This document shows positions 10,563 through 20,594 of a DNA stretch of 64,000 nucleotides, in pieces. The notes below the pieces were generated by a model. It was not told the DNA's origin. It ran no database searches and worked only from the letters and a program-made list of their open reading frames with translations. The first letter of the stretch is position 1, and the number at the start of each line of letters is the position of its first letter. Source of the stretch: Branchinecta lynchi (taxonomy: Eukaryota; Arthropoda; Branchiopoda; Anostraca; Branchinectidae); the NCBI GenBank assembly GCA_023053575.1, contig JAKZAP010000017.1, forward strand, positions 9,989,501 through 10,053,500, written 5' to 3'. Both the position numbers and the translations under genes were made by a program.

Positions 10563-12170
10563 CTACACATACTTTAGAGCCTGAACCAGTTTTATGGCAC
10601 TTGCCCTTCGGCCAAGTGCCATATAGCGATCGCAGTTTCTGTCCGTCCGTTGGTCTGTCGGTCCGGGTTTTGCTAGTTCGGACACTTCCACGTAAGCTAG
10701 GACGATGAAACTTGGCAGGAGTATTAGGGACCCCAAATGATTAAGTTGGGAATAGTCACTTTCCCGATCCGAATATCGTGGAGGGAGGGGAATCCGAAAT
10801 ACTGAGGAATTTATAATTTTAAACGGATGGTCGGATCTCAATGAAACTTGATACTAGGAAAGATCTCGTGCCCAGACGACCCGTTTAAAATCCGGACCAG
10901 ATCCGATGACTTTGGGGGGAGCTGGAGGGGGGGGGGGGGGGGGTAGTGGAAATTTTGGGAAACTCTTAGAGTGGACCCGATGACAAATTTCTGGGGCTTG
11001 TAGTAGTATGATACTACTACACCCGTGAATTGTATGTAATAGCAATGCAACTTTTTCGTAGACTTCAATACTATTATACTATTTCATAGTATTCGGATAC
11101 TGCTGAGTCCTGAGTGTAGTATTTCACGCTACTACTTGGTGCGTGGGAAATCTGTTCCGAACTCGCTGCGTCTGTACTCCATACCACTGCATGCGATTCC
11201 ATGCTATCGCTGCATCTATACTCCATACCACTGCACACGAGTCCATGCTATCGCTGTGTCTGGACTCCATTCCATACCACTGCATACGATTTCATGCTAT
11301 TGTTCTCATTACAATTTCGAGCTACTACTTAAAGCTGCTAAATATAGTAGGCTATTAGTCGTTAATAAAATAATTAACCGGTTACCGGGCGGATTTTTGC
11401 CGGCAGGGCAATAATACTATTCATCATCCCAGATTGGATCAGGTCAGTTCCGTGCGAATTGGATTGGAGGGGCCAGTCCTGGAACTGCCTGGAAGCTCGG
11501 TAACGTGACTAGCGTCGCATGACTCCTCGAACCGAGCACATTGTTTTAAAATCACACCTGCACCAGTTTTATCTGACTTACTTTTTGGATAAAACCGACC
11601 AAATAGACTTAAGGACCCGACAAAATGCCCTAGGAACACTTCCGTACCTGGAGCCGATAGTTTTCGGGGAGTCGAGGGAGGGGTAATCCGGAAATTACTG
11701 ACTTCCGTAGGTTGCGAACAAACGGTCCGATTCAAGTGAAACTTTATGGGTGATAAGAACTTGTGATCTACATATACAAAACATGTGTCCGAACCCATTC
11801 GCCCGTGGTTGGGGGAGTTGGGGGGGGGGGGGGTCCAGAAACTTTGTGACATGCTCAAAATCAAACGGATTGGCCTAGCGGGATAGTTGGTCAGTACCAA
11901 GTTTTTGCTCGAGTTAAATTTGATGGACGAGAAGAGGAGATGTTAGAGATGCGAAGTTTGTGTGGCCAAGTCGTTTTCGGCCACAGTGGGTGGAGATGGA
12001 GGGGGAGTCCCGTAAATGTTGTGGCTCGCATAGGGATTGAACGAGTTGAGTGACTTGAATGAAACTTGGAGAGTAGAGAGATTGTGTGACTTAGATGACA
12101 TATTTTAGGGTCCAGATCCGACCACGGTGGGGAGGAGTACTGGAATTTCAGGCAAAATACTCAGATTTAC
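10563..12170. repeat. Diverged tandem repeat block with GTCCGTCC and poly-G stretches
   Basis: Units share forms of GATGAAACTTGG, GACCCGATGAC/GATCCGA and a GGGGGAGTTGGGGG stretch, seen at about 10700, 10840, 11730 and 12070. The start resembles family R7 (GTTTCTGTCCGTCCGTTGG). Open frames within it are repeat-derived and look spurious. Confidence 0.5.
11166..11302. repeat. Three tandem ~44-bp units
   Basis: The units CTGCGTCTGTACTCCATACC…GCTATCG (11166-11209), CTGCATCTATACTCC… (11210-11253) and CTGTGTCTGGACTCC… (11254-11302, with a 5-bp TTCCA insertion) are highly similar. Confidence 0.85.
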
Positions 12171-12968
12171 TTTCTCGTTTCTCACACCACCTTCTCGTGA
12201 CAAGTGCAATATGAGCTCGTAGCTCTTGTTTCCATATAAAGTTACTTATTCTTGGACTAAGTAAAAACTAAGTAATTTACTAAGAAGAAATGCAAAACGA
12301 TTATTTATTCATTTATTTACTCTTCTTCAACGTGAATTAAAACATTCATGAAAGAAAAAAAAATTCATTCTTCGTCTAAAAGTGGAAACAGCCACCTGAA
12401 TAAGAGAAAATATTTAAAATCATATTATAAATAATAAATAATCTATTACTCTAAACAGTCAAATCAATAAATGAAAATGTGTTAGCTTAGATAGGCTAAA
12501 TAATAACAGATTGCAAGATTACACTAACTGTTAGAGGTCATTTTAGAAGCCAGGTTTTAAGTTAGTAATTTCAAAAATCACTATCATTTGCTTGTTGTTC
12601 TTTCTTGAAGTAAATGTCCATTGGAACACACTATTTAGAAATTCAGTCAGAATTTGACTTCTGATTAAGAGGTCATTGAGGCTCTTGGCCATTGGCTCAT
12701 TTTAGAAGTTTAAACCCGTCCTCTTCCTCCATCAGTCTCCATCAGTCGAGAAGGAGAAGCCTCCTTCGTATTACGGTAGGCTTCTCGAAAGACTTAGATT
12801 TGTATCGCAGTTCCGGATCTACGAGTGCTCGTCCCATGTTCCCCCAGACGGATACACAGTATTCCATAAGCCTCCGACAGATCAATCCATCACGTTCCAG
12901 CAAAAAGTTACCCACCTTTGAACCAAACATGTTGTCAGGCCAAAATTACAAACCTCACCTTTTTGCAG

Positions 12969-13207
12969 CTCAATACGTCCAGTGGCGCCAAGATGAACAG
13001 ACCCAAATCCAAGCAGCCCAAGCCATCCCAGCAGAAGAACGCTTCCAGCGCCAGTTGTCCCAGACGGTCGAATCTGGAATTAAGTCATCCGGATCCTACG
13101 TTCGAACCCACTACGAGAAAACGCTTGAGAGGAACGCGGGACGAGTGGACCAGCAAAGCATTGTGTCAAATGAGTCGTATTACGCCAATGGCAATGTTGT
13201 TGAAGAG
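12969..13207 (+). CDS. sls: Exon 2: Gln/Glu-rich connector between first and second Ig
   Basis: The acceptor CCTTTTTGCAG ends at 12968. Starting here completes the split codon of exon 1 as Ala (IQPE-A-QYVQWRQDEQ), which is why I prefer it to the longer open frame reaching back to 12692. The segment is rich in Gln, Ser and Glu (QTQIQAAQAIPAEERFQRQ, then SNESYYANGNVVEE) and has no Ig fold signature. It ends in phase 0 at GAAGAG|GTATTT, a weak donor, and leads directly into DFKVDTFEYR of exon 3. Two further copies of its last bases and donor follow in tandem. Confidence 0.8.
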
Positions 13208-13605
13208 GTATTTATTAATCAACTTATGCCCTAAATCAAAATTTTCACTAATATCTTTCTACCATTATCCAAATAATTGGTGATGAAAGTAAGATTCCTA
13301 AGTTTGCCTAACTTCAAATGAGGTATTACGCCAATGGTAATGCTGTTGAAGAGGTATGTAATAATCAACTTATACCCTACATACAGATTTTCACTAATAT
13401 CTTTCTACCACTATCCAAGTAATTGGTGATGAAAGTAAGATTCCTTAAGTTTGCCCAAGTCCAAATGAGTCGTATTACGCCAATGGGAATGTTGTTGAAG
13501 GGGTATGTAATAATCAACTTATACCCGACATACAGATTTTCACTAATATCTTTCTATCACTGTCCAAATAATTGGTGGTGAAAGTAAGATTCCTAAGTTT
13601 GCCGC
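13167..13605 (+). repeat. Three tandem copies (~147 bp) of the exon 2 end plus donor and intron start
   Basis: Copies begin at 13167, 13315 and 13462, each with a variant of AATGAGTCGTATTACGCCAA followed by the exon end, a GT donor and about 100 bp of intron. The first copy is the real exon end. Copies 2 and 3 carry GAGGTATGT and GGGGTATGT, closer to donor consensus than the genuine GAGGTATTT. Reading through the first donor meets an in-frame TAA at 13232. Confidence 0.9.
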
Positions 13606-13623
13606 TGCTGTAGTTCGCCTTAA

Positions 13624-14060
13624 AGGACACCTGAACAATGAACCATACTTGAACTCACCATGGAGAATGCATTTACAGACATGGCCACGGAGAGCATTCT
13701 TCTCCTGAGTGTGACGTTTTCAAAATAGGGATGTTCGTTTCTGGAAGTTTGCACATGCAGACTCCAAGACAAAAAGCGCAATTCGTTCAAATCTTGTACA
13801 GCGCTGGCCGGATCGTATTGGAATTTCTTCTAGATATATGTTTGGGCTTAACTGGTTTAAAAATATTCCAGAAGAAGGGTTGACTGGAGACATTTGTTCA
13901 TTTCTAAAATTGTTCGGTACTGAAATAAGGACAGATGCAAAATGGAGCAAAAATCATAGCTTGGAAACACCATTTGTATTGGATTGGGTTTTCTGCAGTC
14001 AATGTTAACGGAAGTCATACAGATAGGGATGCTACTTGGTACTCTTCATTCAGGTGTCCT
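13624..14060. mobile_element. TTAA-flanked MITE, family C (copy 1)
   Basis: The ends are inverted (TTAA|AGGACACCTGAA and TTCAGGTGTCCT|TTAA) and TTAA flanks both sides (13620-13623, 14061-14064). A second copy lies at 32997-33434 with high identity along the full 437 bp. TTAA targets are typical of piggyBac-type elements, so a non-autonomous piggyBac-like element is my inference. No transposase frame is present. Confidence 0.7.
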
Positions 14061-14776
14061 TTAAAGCGTCCGTTAGTTGTTTTCTTGCCTTCCCAGAATA
14101 ACAGCTTTTTATCGCGATTTAGTATTTTCAAGCAAACTCATTCTGATTTCTTGCTAGTTCAGTGACGTGTGGATGCGACATGGACTTGTATAAAGCCACG
14201 CTCAGCTTTAGAGTAAAACCTGAAAACCGAGGGAGGTTTTGCTGGTTATGAAGATGAATATGTTATTGCGATTTCGCTTAACAATCGCAAGATTTGAAGA
14301 TAAAGCCAGAATCGTCCCGGATTTGGAACCTTGGGGAAGACATTTATTTTAGGCGAGAATTCCTTTAGACCAAATTCAACTGATAATTAGCCTGAGGGCA
14401 GATTGTTTACCGGTAGGATTAAGAAAGAAATACTTGGGTGAGGTTAGAGTGCTTCGTGGTTTTTACTTCTGTCCGATGTGTGGTAAACTGAATTAATGTA
14501 TTTTCCATTTAATGGGTGAGTGTCAGGAGTTAAAAGACCTGAGGATGGAAATATCTGGGGAAAGGATTTAGGGGGAGGAAAGGTTTAAATTTTGAAAAGT
14601 AGAAGTTTTAGAGATATTAGAAACTTGGGAAGATTCCTAAAGGTAGTCATGATTCACAGGGAAAGTTTTCTGTGAATAGTGGTTGAGGTTATTGTTTCGT
14701 TTTTTTGTTGTTTTGTTGTTTCCATGGCCCTTTGTGCTTTTACGGAAACAAATCTTATCTATTTCTTATCTTATCT

Positions 14777-14910
14777 AAAACTAGGCCTGTTTCTGCCCAA
14801 ACAATCCCTTTGCTGGACTCCCCGTTTTCTACCCGCACGATTTTAAGGCCGACAGAATCGAGTAACGGATCTTTCGTGTGGTCGCATTTGCAGACAGGTC
14901 AATCGAAACC
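14777..14910 (+). pseudogene. Decayed duplicate of the exon 3 acceptor and 5' coding sequence
   Basis: The stretch aligns with about 14929-15058 (intron end plus first coding bases of exon 3). Shared pieces include CCCTTTGC, a pyrimidine tract, ACCCGCA and then GATTTTAAGG against GACTTCAAGG. In this copy the acceptor AG has become AC (ACCCGCAC). The codon for Tyr in FEYR is TAA. It therefore reads DFKADRIE and stops, followed by recognisable decayed coding sequence to about 14905. It is a dead partial exon copy about 150 bp upstream of the functional exon. Confidence 0.75.
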
Positions 14911-14985
14911 TTGACAAGATATCTGGAACCAGGTCTGTTGCTTCCGAATTACCCCTTTGCCTAATTTCTCCTTTTCAACCCGCAG

Positions 14986-15210
14986 GACTTCAAGGTTGAT
15001 ACCTTCGAATACCGGATCCTTCGCGAGGTCGAATTCAGAGACCAGGTCACCCGCCTACGTGTTGGTGAAGCACCGGAGCCAGAAGAAATCGAACAAGTTC
15101 AAGGACCCGTGGCCCCACCTACGATTGCCCAGAAGCCTAGGAACTCCAAGTTACTCGAAGGATCAGATGCAGCCTTCACTGTAAAAATCAGTGGAAACCC
15201 CAAACCAAAG
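14986..15210 (+). CDS. sls: Exon 3: conserved kettin N-terminal segment and start of second Ig
   Basis: The acceptor is TTTTCAACCCGCAG and the donor AAG|GTACAT; both ends are phase 0 and the exon has exactly 75 codons. It begins DFKVDTFEYRILREVEFRDQ, a segment I recognise as conserved before the second Ig of Sallimus/kettin. It then enters an Ig domain: PPTIAQKPRNSKLLEGSDAA and FTVKISGNPKPK. The B-strand position usually held by Cys is Val (FTVKI). The C-strand Trp is on exon 4. A dead copy of its 5' part lies just upstream. Confidence 0.9.
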
Positions 15211-15426
15211 GTACATTTTTTTTAATAATTGTAAACTTTTAATGTAACTCCCTTGTTCATGTCGTAACCACAAGTTGGTTCAGAAGCTCCGAGCTCAAGA
15301 TGTTATTCTATCACTCGTGAGTAGTGGTGAGGATGTCGGCATATCTACTAAAACATCTATTCATCCAGCTCATACGTCGGCATGAAGTTTTAGAAATTTA
15401 GTCCAAATTGTCTTGTTTATGTTGAT

Positions 15427-15845
15427 TTTTGGGATCCCAAAACTTAAGTGGCGGGATACCCATTACGCACTAAAACTCTCGAAGGGAATGAGATATGTTG
15501 GTGAAAGTTGGAGTGAGGATTCTTTGGGTCAAGAGTAGGAAGGGTTCGTATAGTAACTTAAGGGGCAAATGAAATATTTTTAAACAGATAATGTGATAGT
15601 CGATTATGGGGTAAGAAGACATGCTGAACACGACTGTGAAAACCATTTTTTCGCCGGACAAGTAGTTAGCCCGGAGTCCGGCCAAAATCGGAAACACTGT
15701 TAAAAGTAAAAGTTTTATTTGAAGTTTATTAGATCGATTTAGGGGTAGGAAGATATGCTGAACACGATAGTGAAAACTCGCGGGCAAGTAGTTTGTCCGG
15801 AATTCGGCCAGAATCGTTTCGACCAGCTTATACGAGAACACGCAC
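15427..15845 (+). repeat. Interspersed repeat family R7, copy 1
   Basis: It starts TTTGGGATCCCAAAACTTAA, includes ACTCTCGAAGGGAATGAGAT and GTGAGGATTCTTTGGGTCAA, then two or more diverged units around GTCCGGCCAAAATCGG. The same order recurs at 17309 and, inverted, before 49630. Confidence 0.6.
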
Positions 15846-17308
15846 ATGCTGAATCCATATCTGACGTTTGTTTTCTTAGATGATTAGTAATTTGTCCTTT
15901 TACTCTGTTTCTAAATTTTAAAATTAAAAATGTTCAAAAAGTCCGGCTAACATTGGATCCGGCGAAAACAAAACCTAATTGTCTGCATCAAATATTAAAT
16001 TTTTGGGATCCCATTGGAACCTTTGGTCTTGTTATTTGTGTTATTTTTCCTTTTACTCCACTGTCGCCTTGCGCATTTGGGGGTCAAAAATTAAATAATA
16101 AATATGTTTGATCTTGATTTCAGTCCTCGATATTGTCCATCCATTCGTCCGTCGCTATTACTTCTTGTTTATCAGACCTCCCAGACACGCAGCGCGAGAA
16201 ATTTCCCCCCCCCCCCCTCCCTCTCGGAATAAAGTCAACTGGCATATCCCTATAGCACAGACAACTATGATTCGCAGACAGCTTGGGCTGAAGGAATACA
16301 TACAAACCAAGAAAAAAGGGAGAAAAAGAAAGAAAAATTAATCCCGTTCACAATAACCAACCTAAAAATAAACCACCACTGTAAAAGCCCGTCTCCACCC
16401 CCCAACAAACTAAACCGAAATAAATAAAATAGATTAGAGAACTGATTTTTGGAGCGATTCAGTTAACAACACTTTAAATTCGTATTTACAAGAGTTTTAG
16501 AACTGGACGGAACTCACGCCCTAGTCTTTAGAAGCAGATTTGGAAGCGATATTTCGGCCGTTCTTGACTATGCTCCTCGCCAGGAGAAAGGCTTAGTGAT
16601 TGGTTCGCGATTAGTTTAGATGTTGCATCCAGCAGTCAGCCTGGGCTTAAGAATCCTTGTTTCCTTTTTCGAGTCCACGCGTGTTTGATCTTTACAAATT
16701 CCACAAGTAAACGCCCTTTAAATCATTTCCGTCAACCTTCGGAAACAGAGCCGTGGCTTAAGGCCGAAGAAATGCAAATCTACTAGTCAAATATGGGCTG
16801 TCTAGATAGTCGAATAGTAGCAAACTGTGTCCTAACTATTGGAGTCTGTAGCTAATCACGCCTCCAAATTTGGAAAACTGTCAGGGTTGTAATTTGCCTG
16901 TGGAATTAGTCGATACCATTATTGAATGGTTGACATACATAAACCGGCGTATGCGAGGGATGGATGTATAGTACATAAGTATTCCTTGAGCGCAGTTTTG
17001 GGCTAAATGGTAGATTGAAGATCCAAAATACCTATTCAGGAGACACAGCAAGTGCATGCAAATGGCATAGACCAATCTCAACAAACGTTCACATAAACAT
17101 ACCTCTTCTGTACATAACCGTTTCTCCAGCTCAAGTTGACTGTGAATCATAAAAGGAATAGGCAGCCGATATTTTCTAGGAGTTTCTCACTCCTAAAACA
17201 TGTGTACACTAAGTGCCCAGTGCCATCCAGTACACCACTGGATATACAGTTGTGTCCTCCAAGTGACCTACCCCCCGGGGATTTTACGTCGGTACTGTAT
17301 TGCTCTTT
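15846..17308. other. Intron 3, first part: no coding exon seen
   Basis: It contains a poly-C run near 16204, a partial R2 repeat (about 16260-16290 and 16530-16650) and otherwise AT-rich sequence. No frame resembles kettin. Confidence 0.4.
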
Positions 17309-17530
17309 GGGATCCAAAAATGTTAGTGCAGGGATATCTATGACATCGCAAAAGAGTTGTCCGTCCGTCCGTCCGTCCGTCTGTCTGCACGATAACTCTC
17401 GAACGGAATGAGATATTTTGCTGAAACTTGGTGTGAGGATTCTTTGGGTCAAGGGAAAGGTCGAGTTCGTAGATGGGCTCTTTAGCCCTACATATAGGGT
17501 GTGGGGTCAAACTAAGGGGCTTTTTGGGAT
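17309..17530 (+). repeat. Interspersed repeat family R7, copy 2, with (GTCC)n
   Basis: TTTGGGATCCAAAAATGTTA leads to five GTCC units (17362-17381), then GATAACTCTCGAACGGAATG, GAGATATTTTGCTGAAACTT and GTGAGGATTCTTTGGGTCAA. Confidence 0.65.
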
Positions 17531-17931
17531 CACAAACATTACCTGTTGTGGTACACTGGAATCCAGACTTTACTAGTAAACAGTTTTTGTTTAAAAATAA
17601 ATTAAAAAATTGGTAAAATCTTATTGGTAAAGAAAAAGAAATGAGAAGGTTAAGACGATAAATTTGTGTCATCATGAGTAATAGGGGAGTAAAAGTTGTG
17701 CATTCCCGCACAGGATACGGTTGTGACTTCTTGGGAGCGTTATGTTTGTTGTTTCGTTTAAAGAATGTTGAAATTAAAATAAATTGAACTGAATTGACTT
17801 GTTGTGGGACACGGGGAACCGCGGTAGGTTTTCTGGGACAACTAGCGACCATAGAGGAGTAAATTGACAAAATCCAAACATAGTTGACCATCGGTTTTGT
17901 TGCGGGAGAATTTTGTGCCGGTATGAGGGTA

Positions 17932-18145
17932 AACTACTCTTGATGACTAACTCTTCGTTTCCATGAAGAATCGCCGTGTGCCCAGAGAAGAGCCAAAAAC
18001 GTCACTGGCACGATACGCAATACGCGTCGTTGATTGGTTGACATAGGACTTGAGTCAAGTTTGAGGAGTCGGTCGAGTGACATTTCTCGTTCTTCCGGAG
18101 GCTCACTAGCGTGTTTCGGACTTTTCATATAGAGTCTACGCGCGA
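17932..18145 (+). repeat. Interspersed repeat family R3, copy 1
   Basis: CTCTTGATGACTAACTCTTC, then GAAGAATCGCCGTGTGCCCA, AAGAGCCAAAAACGTCAC and GTTGATTGGTTGACATAGGA. Similar blocks are at 22633, 26277 (inverted), 57837 and 59393. Its minus strand is open for 108 codons, but other copies break the frame. Confidence 0.65.
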
Positions 18146-18667
18146 CTTTGAGATACGCTCCGGATTTAAACAGTGTTGAAACCACCATCAGCTGGCGGCG
18201 ATCATACTTGGCAAACAAAAACTCGCTCTGAGAATGGCCCGTAGCTATATGATTAAACAACTACATAATTGTCTCGGTTTTGCTAAAGCTTTCAACAAGC
18301 CAAATTTAAAATGTGAGATTGAAGTGCCAAATTTTTGCCGGAGACTCCTGTTTAGGAAACATTTGAACCTTCCAGAAGAACACTGATGTGTTCGACTGTG
18401 GAATTTCCAACCCAAAGTTGGAAGTTTCTATTGAATAGTTGTTCATTGACCATCTTGGGACATGCCGAAGTTTCGAAGGCACAGGACCTTGTGCCAGAAG
18501 GGAATATAATTGAATAGTCTTAGTCACCACAATAATCATCAGGGATGACTTCCGACTACATAACTTTATGTTTCAAAAACGTTATTATTTCAAAATATTT
18601 AATTACTGAATCTGTCTTTAGTGGGTTAGCTGTCGTGACCTTCAGAGCTAGATTTCAGATCCCAATC

Positions 18668-19505
18668 AGTTGCCACGGTTTGGGTATCTGAATATCACTT
18701 ACCAAGGTAACTGGCTAGATACCGTGGCTACGTTTATTTTCGGTCGAGTTTTCAGCAATTGTTTAGTGAAGTTTGTAAATGGTATCAGGACTTAAAATTT
18801 TACTGGCATTTAATTTCGGCTGTAAACAGTTCAAGCAACCTTTCGGATCCCTTACGGGTGCCATGAACTGGAGGGCGAACGCTGAACTGACAGGCCAGTG
18901 CAATTCAGGGCCCGGACAAAAACTTTCCGTGCCTACTCGGTTATTTTTTACCGACTGGTCTACAGTATTAGGGGGGGGGGGGGCGTCTCCCCCCATTTAG
19001 ACGAAAAATTGACCTATTTTCAGAAAAACCGACTGTTTTCATGGACAAAATCAACTGTTTTGACGGAAAATCGCGGCGCTTCGTGCCGACTCGGTTATTT
19101 TTTTACCGACTGGCCTACATCATTAGGGTGGGGGGGGGGGCGTCTCCCCCCCCCCCAGTCGTGACGCCCCTGACCATATTATACTACAGTCAAAAGGCGT
19201 GTTTATAGTTGCAGTGGTATCTGGCCAGTCACCGTGGTAACTGATCGTAGTCTGAAATCGTCTCATTTTCATCATCACCAACACAGGCGTGTTCTTTTTT
19301 TGTCAAATTGTTAGGAAAGAACTTTGACACTTGTGATATGAGTGAATATCAGTATTTCTTTTGGGATGACTTTTAATAGTCCAAATTCGGCAATTGTCGG
19401 TTTTGCAAAGCCACCCTGGTATTACCACGGTAACTGCAAAATGAAAAATTGCAGATCCAGTTACCTTGGTATCAGATACCATGATAGCGGTGAAAAGGCA
19501 GCTAT
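18668..19505. repeat. Inverted-repeat element with GATACC(A)CGGTAAC motifs, interrupted by family B
   Basis: Motifs such as ACCGTGGTAACTGATCG, GGTATCTGGCCAGTCA and CAGTTACCTTGGTATC occur in both orientations at 18668-18735 and 19195-19500. The same sequence, including TCATCATCACC-type spacer, recurs at 60822-61235. Confidence 0.55.
18906..19172. mobile_element. Family B MITE with internally duplicated poly-G block
   Basis: Two copies of ACTCGGTTATTTTTTACCG followed by a G run and CGTCTCCCC lie at about 18934 and 19089, separated by CGACTGTTTT-type units. The right end reads GTCGTGACGCCCCTG, matching the family terminus. The left boundary is uncertain. Confidence 0.5.
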
Positions 19506-19651
19506 TATTTGCTATCTATGGCTGGTCGTAAAAGCCAGCAGTTTTCGTATCAGCCCCTTTTATCAGCAAACACCTCAGCGAACCAAATTTGGTTCAATAT
19601 CTAATCCCTCCTTATACGGGAGAAGTGACGTATTCTTTTTTTCCTTTTAAG

Positions 19652-19796
19652 GTGACATGGTTCAAGAATGGTATCCGCTTGCGCCCGTCTCAACGTCACG
19701 TGATGAGCAACGCCAATCAGACAGCGACATTGAAAATTAGGCTCGTTGTTCGCGAAGACTCTGGGCATTACACGATGCTTGCAGAAAACCCGTCTG
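19652..19796 (+). CDS. sls: Exon 4: middle of the second Ig domain
   Basis: The acceptor is TTCCTTTTAAG and the donor CTG|GTGAGT. The exon starts in phase 0 with VTWFKNGIRLRPSQRH, the C strand with its Trp. It continues TATLKIRLVVREDSGHYTML and AENPSG, the E and F strands with the DSGxY tyrosine corner. The usual F-strand Cys after Tyr is Thr, and a Cys follows shortly on exon 5. It ends in phase 1 inside a Gly codon. Confidence 0.9.
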
Positions 19797-20285
19797 GTGA
19801 GTAATTTGACTTTTTGGCGGAAATTGAATTACCAATAGTTGGACAAATTGCGAGTCCTTTTTCGGTTTGGCAACATTGCAAAATCGGGGAGTTAAATGGC
19901 CGAAGTTGAGTTAAGTTGAAATGATGAAGACTCGTAAATAGGAACCGTGGATGATTACTGGTTGGCAAACACAATGTCTTAGAAAAAGGAAATTTCCTTC
20001 TGCCAATAGTACGTTTTTGGTCAGTTCGCGGATATTCAGCAGATATTCCCCCACTCCAGGCAACGTTTTGAAGGACCAGTCGCAGTGGATATAGTTTGAA
20101 TGAACGAATTTATTACGTGATTTAGCCTTATGGCCTTTCAAAACTAACAATGAAACAAAACTAAACATCTAAAATAAACTAAATCACATAATTTTGTACA
20201 AACAACTAATAAAAAAAAAAAAAAAACCTGTATAATACACACTGTGAATTCCATTATCAAACACAAAAAAGCACATACTTTTAAA

Positions 20286-20594
20286 TCAAATTAAATCGTA
20301 ATTCGAAGAACGTTTAGTTTTTCGAATATATTCCAACACAAAATTTCTGACGTTCCTAAATTTAAAAACCAAACCAAGATGAAATGGAAAAGGAACATTG
20401 ATCCTATTAAGGTGAAATAATAAATCGAAGCGTTCACGAACAAAAATAGGGCACTCAAAAAGAAAATGGTAGCATGTTTCGTCTTCACCACAAAGGCACA
20501 ACTGCGTATGAATTTTGTTTATTCTGTGAAGGAAAAAATTTAACCCACAATGACCCGTGATAATCTGCGCTAAATGGTAAGAGGGCTGAACTTT
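20286..20594 (-). pseudogene. LINE reverse-transcriptase C-terminal fragment
   Basis: The minus strand encodes AQIITGHCGLNFFLHRIN, then CLCGEDETCYHFLFECPIF and RERFDLLFHLN, ending at a stop. The CxCGxxET…HxLFxCP pattern after an ITGHxxLN motif is the C-terminal zinc-knuckle region of non-LTR retrotransposon polyproteins. An upstream stop (20595-20597) and loss of the polymerase domain make it a dead 3' fragment. Confidence 0.7.

Noticed and set aside
12692..12968. Longer version of exon 2 starting at an ATG
   Set aside because: The added part is Ser/Arg-rich with no family signature, and the strong acceptor at 12968 gives the correct phase to exon 1. The upstream open frame looks accidental.
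13167..13605. CRISPR-like or satellite array
   Set aside because: Only three ~147-bp units, each containing kettin exon end and intron start; it is a local tandem duplication.
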